Source: Camarhynchus parvulus
Taxonomy: Eukaryota; Chordata; Aves; Passeriformes; Thraupidae
Assembly: GCF_901933205.1 (NCBI RefSeq)
Contig: NC_044590.1
Coordinates: 3,859,501 to 3,923,500, forward strand
Reading direction: 5' to 3'
DNA: 64,000 bases
The position numbers were made by a program, and so were the translations under genes. A model generated the notes under the pieces. The model was not told the DNA's origin. It searched no databases and saw only the letters and a program-made list of their open reading frames with translations. Shown piece after piece: positions 51,701-64,000 of this stretch (position 1 is its first letter; every line of letters begins with the position of its first letter).

Positions 51701-54700
51701 AAAAAACAGTTTGATTTTACCTCCCAAATGACCATCAGGTCTGGAGGTGTCCTAAACCATTTTAGGTGCTGAAAAATATCCTGAAGGTGAGAGCAGCCCC
51801 TGAGCATCTGAATTATCCAGCCTGATGGATAAAAGCACATTTGGCTGTGTCCTTCTCCACCTCAGTACCCCCTTGACCACATGCATATGGAGCACCAGGA
51901 GGATGTCATAGGCTTTCCTACAGCTTTGCAATTCACAACTGGGCAAAAATGTTCCTCATTTTCATCTGCTGGGACACTTCAGGCCTCAGGACCAATTTAT
52001 TGGCCCTCCTGAGCTGCTTGTGGTGGCACCAGCCTGGGGCAAAGTGTCACCACTCTCTGCTGGTGGAATTTCTCCTGGCCTGGCCTGAAGGAAGGAGAGC
52101 CGTGCTGGAGGATGGCCAAGGGAGCAGGGTGTTTATGATGCAGCACAAAACCACAACATTGGGTTTTTCTACTGGTGTAAGTCATCTGGCTTTTGATTAT
52201 GTTTGCTTGGGGTGGTTTTATTATTTATTATTATTATTATTAAGAAAAACCCTCATTTGCTATTGTTTTTAAATACAATCAAATCTTGGCAGTTCTTTCC
52301 CTTTAAAATTCACAGGTTCATCTTTCTCATTCACTTTTACCCTGGCCTTAGGTCTCATTTTTAGGGAAGCTGTCTATTACCAATGTTTTCTTTTGAAAGG
52401 AGGAAAACACTTTTGCAAGCATTTTTAGTCAAAACATTTTGAGTGCTCTCTTTGCCTCTTTGCTCTCTTATTTTCCAGCATTCCCTCACAAAAACTATGT
52501 GAGTACAACAAACACAGGAATGTGATTTATAACTTTTGATTTTTTAATTTTTTGTCATGTTCTCTTAAATTAAATCTAAGCAGATGACAAGGGGCAAACA
52601 TCTTCTCTAAAGAATTTGAATTAGGGTCATTTTCATTATGGGACCTGAAATGAAAATTTAATTCCTACCACGAGACACAATCATGTTCAGATTCCTCTCT
52701 GGACTCAGCACTGTGATTGAGTGGGAAAAAATATTTAAGTGGCTTAAAAATAATTTAATTTAAGGGGGTTTTTTGGGTGGCTTTCTTTTTTTGAGGTATG
52801 CTTTTTGACTTGCCCTCCTTTCATTTGCAACTTCAGTCTTAACCCCTCTCTGCACTCAGATGTCTGGGGTGTGCAGGAGGAGGTTGTTTGTTCTTTGTTT
52901 CCAAATCTATTCAAGGGAAGTAACAAAAGGAATTAAATTATGCAGGTGTGTTGGAAAAACATTTGAATTAAGTGTTTCCATCTCAGCCTTACAAGGTGGA
53001 AGTTGGAGGAGCTGAGCAGATGGGAGGTGTCCGGCTCAGATGTTCGCCTGCCATTGACTGCATTGTTAAATAGTGGCTGCTAGAGAATATTTGTGATAGA
53101 AACCTGCACAGAGAAACTGGTGACAGCAATACTTGCTGTACTTGCTACCTCATCAGGAGGAAAGAAAAACCATAAAATTCTCAGGGGAAGTCATACACTA
53201 ATTTATGTGAACGCATAAACCACTGTTGCTTTCAAAACCACTTTTTCCAGACAACAGATTCTGCCATGGATGGTTCAGGTCTATCAGAGATTTTTTTTCT
53301 CCTCTGTACAATCAGGAACATTTTAATTATTTTTATTGTTGCAGAAAACAATACTTTTGCCTCAAAAAAGAGCAAGAAAGGGTGAATGAGACCAGGCCAA
53401 GCCAAGGTGCATTCCCACTTGAGCTCAGAGAGTGATAGACTGAAATTTTTACTGTGGAAGAGGAAGCACAGGCAGATTTTTCCTTTCTGGATGCTGCCAA
53501 TAGTTTTGGGGTTTGGTGGAGGTTTTTTTGTTGTTGGTTTGGTTGGGTTTAAAAACTTTATTTATTGAGACTAGCTCCTGATTTTTGTGGCATTTCCAAA
53601 TCAGAGTAGATCCTGCATTCCTGTCCTAGAAATGGCTTTTCCCTCTGCAGAATAAGAGCAGCCAAGGCCAGCCCTGCATTCAGGGCAATGGGCTGGCTCA
53701 GGGCAGGGCTGGGCACCAGCAAAATGAAATTTTGTGCAGCAGAGACGGAAAATCACGAGGGGGAAAAGGCACAGTGTTCACAGGACCAGTAGTTTTTAAT
53801 GCTCCAGTTCATGGACTCACAAAATTGCACAGGAAATTAGACTCTAATTAATTAATGATATGATATTTGTAACAGAGGGAAGCTTGAAGTGTGTAGAAAC
53901 ACTTCGTATTTCCTTATTGCCTCTCCCTTTTAATCCCATCTGCTATTCTCAGGCTTTTAAGTTTTTGGGAATTTTGTTTGTTGGGTTTGTTGTTGTTATG
54001 ATGGCATTTTGTGGATCTTTTGTTTTAATTTGTTGATTTGGGTTGGTTTCAGGTTTTTAAAGCCATATTTGTATCTTTTACACAAGATTTAAAAAGGGAA
54101 GAAACTAGACATTTATTTCATAAGGGAAGTTTTTAAACACTTTTTGTACCTTCAAAGGCAATCATATTTGGCTCCTATCAAGCTTTGGAGGCAAATTCAC
54201 TCATCCCTAAAGAGATATAAAGAGGAGGATGGTGGAGTTATAGCAAAAAATTCAGTTGAAAATGGTCTTACTAATGCTGCTCTGAAGTGTAACTATTCAA
54301 TTAAAGGGAAAAATAATGATGCTTTTATTAAACAAAAGAACACCAGCAGAGAATATTACTAAAGCCCAAGGACAAGTGTAACTCTTCTACCAACAATAAT
54401 GCAGATTTTTTGCATATATTATGGATTATATTCTCTTTTCAATGCACATGCATTAGCATTAATGGGGAAAAAGAAGATAGATCCATTTGCACTTCTGCCC
54501 AGTATTAGCAGCAAAATTCATTACATTCACACACTCTCTGACTCTTTTGATTCCTTTTGAAATAAATCCAAATATTCATCATTCAAGGACTTTAGGGAAT
54601 AAATTATTTTCCATTTCTAGAGTGTCCACAAAAAGATCAAAATTATTTCATTTGGTATTATAATTTACTCCACAAACTTTGGAGTTTATTTTCCTCTAAT

Positions 54701-57372
54701 TCCATGGGTTGTGGAAAGGGTTTGCTGTAAAGTCAGTGCTGCAGATGCTGCTGGGTGAGGACTGACTTTGGAACTTGTTTTTTCTCTCCCATTTAATTCT
54801 CCAAGGAGAAGAGGAATTATTTTGTCACATGATGCAAATATCAGTGAGACATCTGATAACCTTTGAGGGGGAATTCCTTCTCTCCTTTGCAGCCAGAACA
54901 ATGGGAGTTCAGCGTCCACAATCTCTTTATGGTATTGCTTGGCAATCTCTGTAATTATCTGTGACCTTCAGGGCTAATGGTGAAAAAATTTTGCTGCCTC
55001 TTCCCTGTGAAAAACATGATTTGGATTTTAGTTTTTAATGAAACACCAGAGAAGGGTTTCTTTCCCCTAAACCAGGTGCAATCACAGGGATTTCCATGTG
55101 TGGAGCTGTGGGTTTTTCTCAGGATGCTTTTATCAGCAGCCTAAAATCCTCTCCTTTGCAGTTTTCCATAGGAATGTGGGAATCAGTGGGAATTGGCACA
55201 TTACAGATGCACTTTAAATCTTTCCAGGTTTGAAGTCAGTGGGTGTCTTTCTGCAGTTTGGGATCCATCTGTTACTATATCAAATAAAGTCTGGGGGAGA
55301 GAACTGCTTGGCATGGGCTTGGTTTGCAAGGAAAGGCTTTGAGGTTGGAACGTTGGAGTTGCAGAGATGAAAGGACCTGCAAGAGAAGGAAATATAATGG
55401 AAGTTTAGCTTTGGGGCTATTTAATGTTAAAAATGCTCCAAATTATTTGGAGATAATATTGCAGATGTTCTTAAAATGAGAGATTTGTCTGGATTGGATG
55501 GGCAGATGTAAGGGGAGAGTGGGAATGTAGAATGGTAGTGTTTTGGTGTTTTGGGCGTTTCTTTCACATAATTGAGAGATTTCTTCCTGTTTTTAGAATA
55601 TCCACTGTCAGAACCAGGGAGAATTCTCTAACTGGAGATGGTGTATGAATATGTATGTGTATAATCTAAAAAAAAAAATATTTCCAAAAGCAGCAAGTGG
55701 AAAAGAAGTGAATAATCTGTAAAATTTAATTGCTTTATCAAGGTTTCAATTTCTTTCTTAGCAAAAATGTGTAATTTTAAAGTGATATAGGCCTCAGGCA
55801 ATGAATACTCACTGTCAACAAATTATGCAGGATTCATATATTATATTTTTTGAAGTTTTTGCCATTCAATACAAATCTTTTTGTTCCTATGGCAACCTTG
55901 ATGCGATCTGAAATGTACACAGCATTCGATACAAAGGGTTGAATTCAGGCCTGGTGTCTCTCCTGGAATGAAAGCACCTTCTTCTGCAATGAGATTATTC
56001 CAAAGCAAAGGGACCAACCAGTGAAATAAAGCCAACCCACTCAATTTTTGGCCCATTTTTCACAGCAAACTCGGATTGGGGTAGGAAAGAAGGGCCGTGC
56101 ACCCAGGCTAACCTTTGTTTGTGCCTCAGATGAAGAGCCAGGGTTGTCCTGGTCATGTGGAAGTGATGAGAGTGTCCTGAATTTGAGAAGTGGCTCTTTG
56201 TTCCCAGATCTCTCAGACCTGTTGCATGTCACCATGTGTAGGCTGTGTTCTTTCATGGCTCATCAAAGATGTAAAATTACCGAATGCCTCGTCTTGAACT
56301 CAGGGGCAGGTGCAGGGCTGGATTATAGGAGCGCCTGCTCTGCCCTTTCCATACATCACAAGTTTTTAATTAGTGGATGTATTGCTGCCATTACCACATC
56401 TAAATACCAGAGGCAATGTTTTCCTTGCAGAGCATGAATAAGAAGAGCAAGGTTTAGCACTAAGCTCGTGCCTCCCTCTAATACAGATACTAAATGATTC
56501 ATGTTCCAAATTTGCTGTAAGGAGGGGGAACATCATAACGTCCTTAAGTTCCTATTAACTGGTTCTACTTTCCTTAAAATGTATTTTGTTAAGCAAGCAA
56601 AACATAAAAACTTCACATACCTGGTGATTGATGACCTTTCTCACAGAGCCTGTGAACAGGAACAACTGAAGAATATTGGAGCAATTAAGAAGTTTCTGCA
56701 CAGGCTGCACACTTATCAAAATGACTCAGACAGGCATTCAGCTGGATCATTGCCCCTCATGCCTTACCTGCTGTCAAATCAGCTCTAACAGCACCCACAA
56801 AGACTATTTTAGGCACATCATCAAAATGCCACCATGAACTTTGAGCAGCAATTATAGGCAGAGAATATATTGGCCTTGCAATGATTTAAGATGAACTCCT
56901 CAATAGCATCTGTCCAGACACTAATCTCTCAGCATGTACCGCTGTTCCTCACCTTACAGGTATTAGCTGTTAAGGAAGCATTCACATTTTCCCAGACAAA
57001 ACCCAGATTTTAAAAGCTAAACTAATCCTAGTAGCACCAAAGCACTCGTGTGGAATGTCTCCCTTTGAAATGCCAGTTACTAACGCAGGAAGCTCAATGG
57101 AATGGAAAGAAATTTAGGCCAGATGGCACTGCAGGGAATGTCTATTGGATATTAATGTCTGCTGCTCTGGAATTGTTTTTTAAATATCTTTTTTTAGGAC
57201 TACAAGAAAGGAAGAGAATTTCACTGGGTGTTGAGTCAGGCTCTTCTGCTGCTGATGGCATTGTCTTCTGAAGCCCTGTCCTTGTGTTTACTGTGGTTTC
57301 TTGATGCAGTGAGGATTTTATCCTGATTATAGAGCTATTCAAAAAGCATTGGTTCTAATACTTATAAACCTT
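48771..57372. other. Unique non-coding sequence
   Basis: No gene recognised. It includes the (TTA)n at 52218, T/G-rich stretches near 53520-53557 and 53966-54052, and a moderately GC-rich stretch at about 51630-52150. No coding signal stands out. Confidence 0.6.
52218..52242. repeat. (TTA)n microsatellite
   Basis: An interrupted run of TTA/TTTA units, about 25 bases. It is a simple repeat, possibly variable in length. Confidence 0.9.
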
Positions 57373-57500
57373 AAAATCCTAGAATAGCTGACTGGAATGA
57401 ACCCCTGGAGGCCACCTGGTTGAGACCCCACTTGGAGCAGGGCCAGCCTAGATCAGGCTGCTCAGGGCCTTGCCCATGAAGTTTTGGATATCTGCTGGGA
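57373..57500 (-). mobile_element. Old CR1 LINE 3'-end fragment, antisense
   Basis: On + the order AATCCTAGAATAGCTGACTG, AACCCCTGGAGGCCACCTGG, AGACCCCACTTGGAGCAGGG, CCTAGATCAGGCTGCTCAGG, CCTTGCCCATGAAGTTTTGG and ATATCTGCTGGGA follows the antisense CR1 3' consensus (GAATCACAGAATGGCTGAGG, CCTCTGGAGGTCATCTAGTC, GAGCAGG, AGAGCAGGTTGC, GTCCAG, TTTTGAATATCTCC). It differs from the copy at 48585, so it is a separate old subfamily or insertion. The fragment is about 130 bases, with no frame and no visible target duplication. Confidence 0.82.
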
Positions 57501-60500
57501 TTAACGTTCTTTCAAATGAAATCTCAGCATGTCAGCGCCAAAACTGACCTCTGCCTTGAACAGATCATGGTCTCCAGTCATGGACAATCACTCAGCTTCA
57601 GATGATACCTAAAGTCTTTTAAAGTTAAATTTTCTGTGTATCAGATACTAGAGTTATGTCCCTGATCTCGTGGTAATGCCTCACACCTCATAGGGATGCA
57701 TGACTTCAGCCCCAGAACAGAAGGACTGAGTCTGCAATAAACATTGGAACTTTGTTTTTTCCCTTCTTGTTTGTTTGTTTCTCTGGGGTTTTGGTTTGGT
57801 TTGTTTTTTTCTGGTACAAAAGAATTTTAGTGGATTGGCAAGGTAAGATACCTTCCAGCTTTTCATTAATTCCCTTGTGGCTGCTATACTCTATAAATTG
57901 AGATTTGAAGAAAAAAATTTTTAAGGGTACCGAGTGTTTCAGTCTGCAGAGAAGTCAGTCTATGCATTAAGTATGAAACAGTTTCCAAAAAGTTGGAAAT
58001 TAAGTGGATGCAAGTAATGTATTTTTAAATTTGTCTGGGATTTCTTTTCCTTCTTTTGGTCCATTTATAACACTCTTGCTTTCTTTGGAAATAATTTCAT
58101 GGTTTCTCCTAAAACTGCACAAATTGATTCATTGAGTGGTTTTTAAAACAGGCAAAATGACCAATCTGCTTTTCATAAAGAAAAACAGGACTTTCAGTTT
58201 CCTTGTGGCCTTTAAATCCTTTTTCCCCAGCTGAAGTCTCATTGCAGTTTATGAGGGAATATTCTCTGAGTGCAGAGGAAAGCCTGAAGCGGCAGAAAGG
58301 AAAATAAACTCTCAGCCATGGAAAGCCAAGTCCAGGAAGGTCTTGGTTGGTGAAATTAGAGCAGATCGAGGAGGTGATCGTGGATCTCCTCATTTCTCCA
58401 GTCACACAGGAAAACCAGAAGGAAGAGGGGCAGTTTTGTAGGGAGAACAGCAAATGCCAATTTGAGTAGGTGCTCCCTGAGTTTGGGGAGTGAGCAGTGC
58501 CAGGGTGCCAGTGCTGCTGCCATGGTTCACGTGGCAGCTGTGCCCTGATATTGGCAACCTTGCACATTTCTGTGCATTCCCTGCATTCTCCCTATTCCAA
58601 ATTTTCCCTTTCCATGATCCCCCTGTTCTTTTTCTGCAGGGCCAAACCCACAGCTTGCACTCCTCAGTAGCTCTGTGTGGGCTGAAGGTGAAACATCTTT
58701 ATCTGCTAAAAGAGGGAGCTTGCTTTCCACCAGAGACAGGCTGCTTCTTTGCTGAATGCATACAATATAAATCAAAGTATGTGCCATTATTAATAAATAA
58801 GGTGTTGGGTAGGCTTTGTCTGGAAGTCTGGTTGAAAGCACTGATTAGGATCCAATAACTTCTGAAAAATGCATCGTTGCCTTTGGGATATTGAAGCATG
58901 GAATAATTAAACTGCAAGTTTGCAAAAGCAGGGTTGTAAGCACAGAGAGGGACTATTTTCAGGAGCTGATTCACTTTTAGGGTTAAATATCTTTTTTTCC
59001 TGATTTATTGATAAATATCCCACTTGTGCGTATCAGAATACCAAAGAAATTATTGAATGTTTTCAGTAGATACACTTCAAAACTGTGCTGGTTATCGAAA
59101 ATCAATGGTGATTGAACCTGCACTTGGGGATTGTAGTGCTGATATTTAGGATTTTAGGACTATTATGGGCTAAATAGGAAATGACTTGACTGCTATTGAA
59201 AGGAAATTTTGTGCAGCAACGCTAAATTCAGATGCAGCATCTATTGTTTTATTGGAATTAAACATCTCTCAATTGTCTTGAACTTTAATTCTTGCACAGA
59301 AAGTGTAGATGTGCTATAGCTGATTGCAAACAGGAAAGTTATTTCTTCTGGCTGCTTAGTGTGGCTGTTACTGGGAAAGACGGGGGAAAATGTGCTTTTC
59401 TGTCTGTGAAACCTTCAGGTCCTGCTTGGATGCTTCCTCTGTCCCCAGAGAAAAGGAATCTGGTCCCTGATCCTCTGTCTTTTGTAGGATCAACAATGTG
59501 CAGCTGTGGAAGTCACAGGAAAGGGAATGTGTTGTTTTATCCAAATTCTTTTCCAATTCCATATTTCAATCACACCTGTGTACTTCTCTTTATACACCAA
59601 ACATTTCCTGGGGACTGCATGGGCTGAGGATCAGGGTTTCCAGAGGTGTCACTTGAACAATCTGCAAAATCTACAGGGAGAAGCTCTGCCCAGTCCCTCT
59701 GTGCTGTGATTAATAATCCCAGTGCATCTTAATCCATCACAACTTTGAGAGAGTGCATTGCTGTGCCTGAGAAACAGATAATGCTGCTGTAGGACAAGGG
59801 AGGATTTAACACTCGGCAGCGGTGATAAGAGGAAAAACAGTATAAAAGTGCAGAATAAAACAGTTCTGTCACAGCATCAAGCTGGAAGTACATTCTGGTC
59901 TTGAAGTTTAACAGAAATCTTTAATTAAGGATGTCATTGGCACTGGAATCTTTGGGTTTGATAGCCTGGAGACCGACTTTTACAACATGTTGCACCCTTT
60001 TCTTTAGTTTGCAGATTCTCAAACTAAAAACCTTGCAGCAGCATGTACTTGTTCTTCAAATCTCATCTCAGAAGGCTGAATGTTGCAATTAACAATTCAG
60101 AACTCTTTATATTTTAGTAGCCATGCATAAAAATTAACTCAAGCAAATGTAATTTAGAATAATAATAACATGTTTTCCAAATGTTTCCAACATTAATCAT
60201 GGTGATGATGGTTACTATAGTACCACTGCTGGATTTTATTGAAAATAGAGTAATTCAGGGTGGTACATGTTCTCTTGAGAGCATTTTTGTGTGCTTAAAA
60301 GACGTCAAGGATGTGAGTGTGAGACAGCAAGGGAACCTTCTGTTTTTTGTTGAGTGAATTCAGTGCTTAGTAACATTTTGATACAAAAGCAATAGATCGG
60401 TGTTTATTTTCAGGAAAAGGTTCTGAACTTTGCTATTTGTCAATGGATATTTCTAAAATTTCCGAACATATGAGAGGCAAAAAGAATAAAGGATGTGTAC

Positions 60501-63164
60501 CAAGTTTTCTGCCAAAATAAATATAAGACCCAAGACAAATAGTTCACCCAGGTTATTAACTGTGTGGTAAATAAACCCATTGAAGTTTGCTTGCTGCTGT
60601 TTACCCAAGGTATTTTGCTGACATGAGGCTGAATGTGCCACCCAGAGTTCTAATTAAATGTCACTGAGCAACCTGTAAAAAGGTTTGACTCCAAAAACAC
60701 ACACAGGAGTCATAGGCCAGACTTTTTTGCTAAATGTGGTTGTAACTTGTTTACAAATTTCCTGAACAGTTTATGCACACAAGTCTTTAAGGATGTATAA
60801 GGACGTAAGTAAAGAAACTCACTAGACAACCTCTCTCACTGAGTTGCTTGAGTAAGGGTAATATTCATGATGTGGGCTTGATGTCCTAGATTCTCATAGT
60901 CCAGAGGGAATCTAATTCAGTGCATCTTGGTTTTTGCACTTTTCTGCTGGTTTCTTTGCTTCCCCTCTCTCTGGGAATGTGCCTTCATCCTGTTTTCCTG
61001 CTGGATGAGAATTTGATGCACTTGTTCTCCATTGAGTTGGGCCTGACTTTTGTGTTACTGCTGAGTAAAGCTGAGATTGTTACTTCAGCAACATTTTCTC
61101 ATAGTCAAATTTTAAGCAGGTTACCAGTGAATTAGATCCACAGCCATTTGCCACTGTATGGTCATGGGAAGTTGTATGTGAAAAACATTCAGAGTTGTTA
61201 ATCTCTGGCCTGGCACATACAGAAACTGAGTCAAAAGAGGGAAATAAGAGCTTGTCCTCTCTGTTGGCTCCTAGAGGAGCTCAGGAGAGGCTGGGAGCTG
61301 GTGTGAGAGGCCAACTGGGGAGTTTCCCCAGGGAAGGGAAGGGTTGAGGAATTGTGCAAAACCAGCTTTGAGCAGTGGATGGGACGTGATGAGGGAGAGG
61401 AGAAGAGCCTTGGGAGGGGGGTGCTGGTGTGGCTGCTAGCCAGGACCAAAATAGCTCTCCTGACACTCAGGGGTTTGCTTTTAGCACCAGACCAGCTGGA
61501 TAGAAGACTTCCCTCCTTCCAGTGGGTTGGCTTCTGCATATGCTGCAGGGCTGTAATTTCTATATAAACTGTTTTATAAAATCTGCAGATTTGGCATGGA
61601 GGCCAAGGATAAAGAAGTTAACCTTAATTACAGGTTAAGAAAGCCTTCTTAGCTTTTGGGCCTAGACCCTTGAATCCACCTTATTTGTTAGAGAAGAGGT
61701 ACAAAATCCTTTGTTTCTTTCCCATTGCATCCAGTGTTCAGTAGGGTGAGGCAGAAGGCAAAAGAAATTCAAGTGGCCTTTTTGGCACCTGGGTTATACA
61801 AGAAAAAGAAGTGCTAAATCATATCTCACACGTCAGTGTTAATTGCTTACTTTGCTGCCATTAGCACATTAAATGTGTAGCACAAACATGTTCCTTTTTA
61901 GCTGCTGTGGATGATGTAGTTTGCCAAGTTTTTCTTGTTGTGTAATGTAAATTTTCTTTTTGTGGCCATATTTTTTTTAAAGTTATGCACCAGGTGCCTC
62001 CAGTGGGTGTGTGAGTCTTGAACTGAGCCTTTAATGCTTATTTAACTTCAATAAGTGAAGAACACATTTCACAAAACCCAACTGAATGAACGTTTTAGAG
62101 TCAGGTGGAATTTTTCTAATTGTTACCAAAAATATATCTTAGTGTGGAAATTTCTGAAAGAAGATCCAGGAGGATGCTGGGGGAATCCTGCTTCATACTG
62201 GTGAAGAAACTTGGAACTGATTGTCAGATCCAGGCTTGTGTGGCTGTGGGCATCTCATTAGAGAGATAAATTTATGTCACAGCAGCCCTGGACAAGGTTT
62301 TGTTCCTTAGTTTTGCCTTGTTTGCATTGAGCTTGTTTTTTCCTTCTGGCCACAATCAAAGCTGGATCTTTTCTTTGAACCTTTTTTTTTTCAAATCCTG
62401 CAATTCACATCTGTATGAAATATCTCTTAAGGCTCATGTCATATAGCAGCAATGGTAGATAAAAGACAAAATGGTTAGATTGCAAAATAGCACCCAGAAG
62501 AAAAGCAATTTTCTGAAATTCCTAAATAAATTGCTGTCTAATTCACAAATAATGCAGTACATATTTAGGTGGTTAGAAAGAAGGATTACTGAATACAGAG
62601 CTGAGAATTCATAAGAGAACAAAAGCATATATGGAATTGTTGAGAAAAAAAGAAACGATAACAATACAGAACTTCAAATATTTAACTGATTTCCTTCATA
62701 AATCACTTGCTGCTAAATGCAAAACAGTTGGGTATCAGAAGCAAAATAATTTCTTTAAGGATAATAACCTTCAAAAACTGTTGTGTCTATCATAAATTCT
62801 GCTTCAAATAGTGTAAATAAAGTCCCTGGTTTGCATATTAGAGAACACCTCAAACTTTGCTTTTTGCTCTTGTCAATCAGAAACAAGAAACAAACAAACA
62901 AAAAATCAATAAATTGAAGAGAAACTGTTGGTCCCATTTTGATATAGCTTAACATGATGATAAATGGTGCATTAGAACACTGTGCTTTCATCCCCAAAAT
63001 ATAGCATGGAGAAAGAGGAAACAGTGCTAAACTTGGGGCTCTTGGGAATAGGCAGAGGAGCAGAATCAGGGGTGTCCAAACAGAAAATACTAAGGCAAAA
63101 ATTCAGTTTCGTGCTTTTTTTTCCCCTGAAATTGACTTTCAGATTAAAACTGGTTTTTTGGTGT
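57501..63164. other. Unique non-coding sequence
   Basis: No gene recognised. A TATAAAA word at 59841-59847 lies 6 bases before an AATAAA word (59854-59859); together they do not make a promoter. A G-rich stretch lies at about 61230-61480. An A/C-rich stretch (AACAAACAAACAAAAAATC) lies near 62888. Confidence 0.6.
57751..57811. repeat. T/G-rich low-complexity tract
   Basis: TTTG and TTGG words with T runs (CTTGTTTGTTTGTTTC, then GGTTTTGGTTTGGTTTG). Low complexity and non-coding. Confidence 0.85.
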
Positions 63165-63242
63165 GTATGTGGGGTTTTTTTTTTTTTTTTTGTTTGTTTT
63201 TGTTGTTGGGTTTTTTTTTTGTTTGTTTGTTTTTTTTTTTTT
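63165..63242. repeat. Long T/G-rich low-complexity tract, (TTTG)n with poly(T)
   Basis: About 80 bases almost wholly T and G: a run of 16 T, GTTTG units, then further runs of 10 and 13 T. Frames through it translate to strings of phenylalanine, valine, cysteine and leucine and are not genes. It is likely to be length-variable and hard to assemble. Confidence 0.95.
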
Positions 63243-63585
63243 ATTCAGCTGTTCTGAGTTTCAAATATTTGGCCACCCACAAGAATATTTTGACACCTCA
63301 AAATTGTTTGGTTGACAAGAATTATTTCCTAACCTTATCTTTCAGATTTGATAGACATACTTGGATTACCAGTATCCAAAATAATCTGCTTTTACCAGAG
63401 AAACCTTTCCTCCAAATATAATTAAGACAGAATTCCTCTGAAAACTCTGAGGAAGACAGTGTGCTTCATCAGGGTATGGGGAGCACAAAAGGATGAAGCA
63501 TTCTCTGCTGTATTTTGATTAATCAGCTCATTTAGCAGCTGATGATTTTTGGCACAATATTTCTGGCTTTTATGATGTTACTCAC

Positions 63586-63675
63586 CGTGTCAATGGTGAT
63601 TTCATCAAAAAGGACCAGAGAGCTGAGCTCTGTCAACAGCCCTGTGTTGCTGTTGATTCTCTGACCTTGCTTCAT
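63586..63675 (-). other. Candidate 90-bp exon, minus strand (unproven)
   Basis: Read on the - strand, a 90-base interval begins after TGCTTAG (a weak acceptor) and ends ACACG before GTGAGT, a consensus 5' splice donor. Its 30 codons are open in phase 0 and end TGLLTELSSLVLFDEITID plus T, a composition that looks protein-like, but I do not recognise the protein. Against it: the same frame stays open on both sides apart from one stop (TAG) just upstream, so the open stretch may be chance. The pyrimidine tract before the acceptor is poor, and no partner exon was found in the window. Treat it as a lead only. Confidence 0.2.
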
Positions 63676-64000
63676 CTAAGCAGGTGTTATCAAAGCATGT
63701 TTTTCCAGTTTGTTTGGTTTTTTGTTTTCCATTTCAATCCCCTTTATTGGACCCTCTGTCTCTGATGTAAGAGCTCGTGTATTTTTGTTACTGGGAGGCA
63801 GAAATTTCTGAAACTCCTTGTGTTCCATCTTGTTATTGCTGCTCCAGCAGCTTTTGTGGTGGTCAATATTATAGGGGTGGAGTAACAGAGACATTTTTCC
63901 AGACTCCATCAAGTGCACAAGGACACAGAGGGAGTGGGAATAATAGCAGTGGCCATCTGTGTTCTTTGTTATTGTCAGTGCAGAGACACTGAGCCTGCTC

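Noticed and set aside
56501..56788. 95-codon + frame with mixed, protein-like composition
   Set aside because: No family recognised and no splice or promoter context. It may simply be complex non-coding DNA.
59830..59870. TATAAAA followed by AATAAA
   Set aside because: The two signals are only a few bases apart and no transcript unit or LTR ends surround them. Both words are common in AT-rich DNA.
62982..63421. Two frames rich in Phe, Val and Cys that look like membrane segments
   Set aside because: They are translations of the T/G low-complexity tract.
63676..63918. 80-codon minus frame just upstream of the candidate exon
   Set aside because: It ends in a stop directly before that candidate and matches nothing I know. 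It is more useful as a warning that this frame is open by chance.
1..64000. Known microRNA seeds, tRNA-derived SINEs, CRISPR-like arrays and telomere-type repeats
   Set aside because: Looked for by eye on both strands. The only near matches were single short words without the needed stem, box or array.

Overview
This window looks like non-coding DNA from a bird, most likely a songbird (passerine). Three things point there. There are three pieces of the CR1 LINE, the dominant retroposon of birds and reptiles. There are three solo long terminal repeats (LTRs) whose sequences I recognise as passerine endogenous-retrovirus LTR types. The background is AT-rich, CpG-poor, single-copy DNA with few repeats, which suits a macrochromosome gene desert or a very long intron. 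I see no bacterial-style genes, rRNA, tRNA or CRISPR array.

Layout. 1-9963 is AT-rich unique sequence with a GC-richer block near 6770-7010. A solo LTR (9970-10247, + strand) is followed by unique DNA and a second solo LTR (13321-13707, promoter direction on the - strand). A 5'-truncated, internally deleted CR1 lies at about 15870-16350. From there to about 47.7 kb the DNA is mostly unique. It contains local tandem duplications (21107, 22533, 28668 and an exact 38-bp one at 34730) and a block at 29590-30030 that looks like a conserved non-coding element. A repeat-rich, GC-rich patch follows: a solo LTR at 47780-48210 and an old minus-strand CR1 at about 48585-48770. A third old CR1 sits at about 57373-57500. 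Near the right edge are a long T/G-rich tract (63165-63242) and a possible small minus-strand exon (63586-63675).

No open reading frame here is convincing as a gene. The longest ones either cross repeats or have lengths expected by chance in six frames of 64 kb, and I recognise no domain in any of them. Genes do not 'work together' here. The content is a record of retrotransposition (CR1 and at least two classes of endogenous retrovirus), small slippage duplications and possible regulatory sequence. The most useful results are the three LTR boundaries fixed by target-site duplications. The least certain are the exon-like and regulatory candidates, which need a comparison with other bird genomes.
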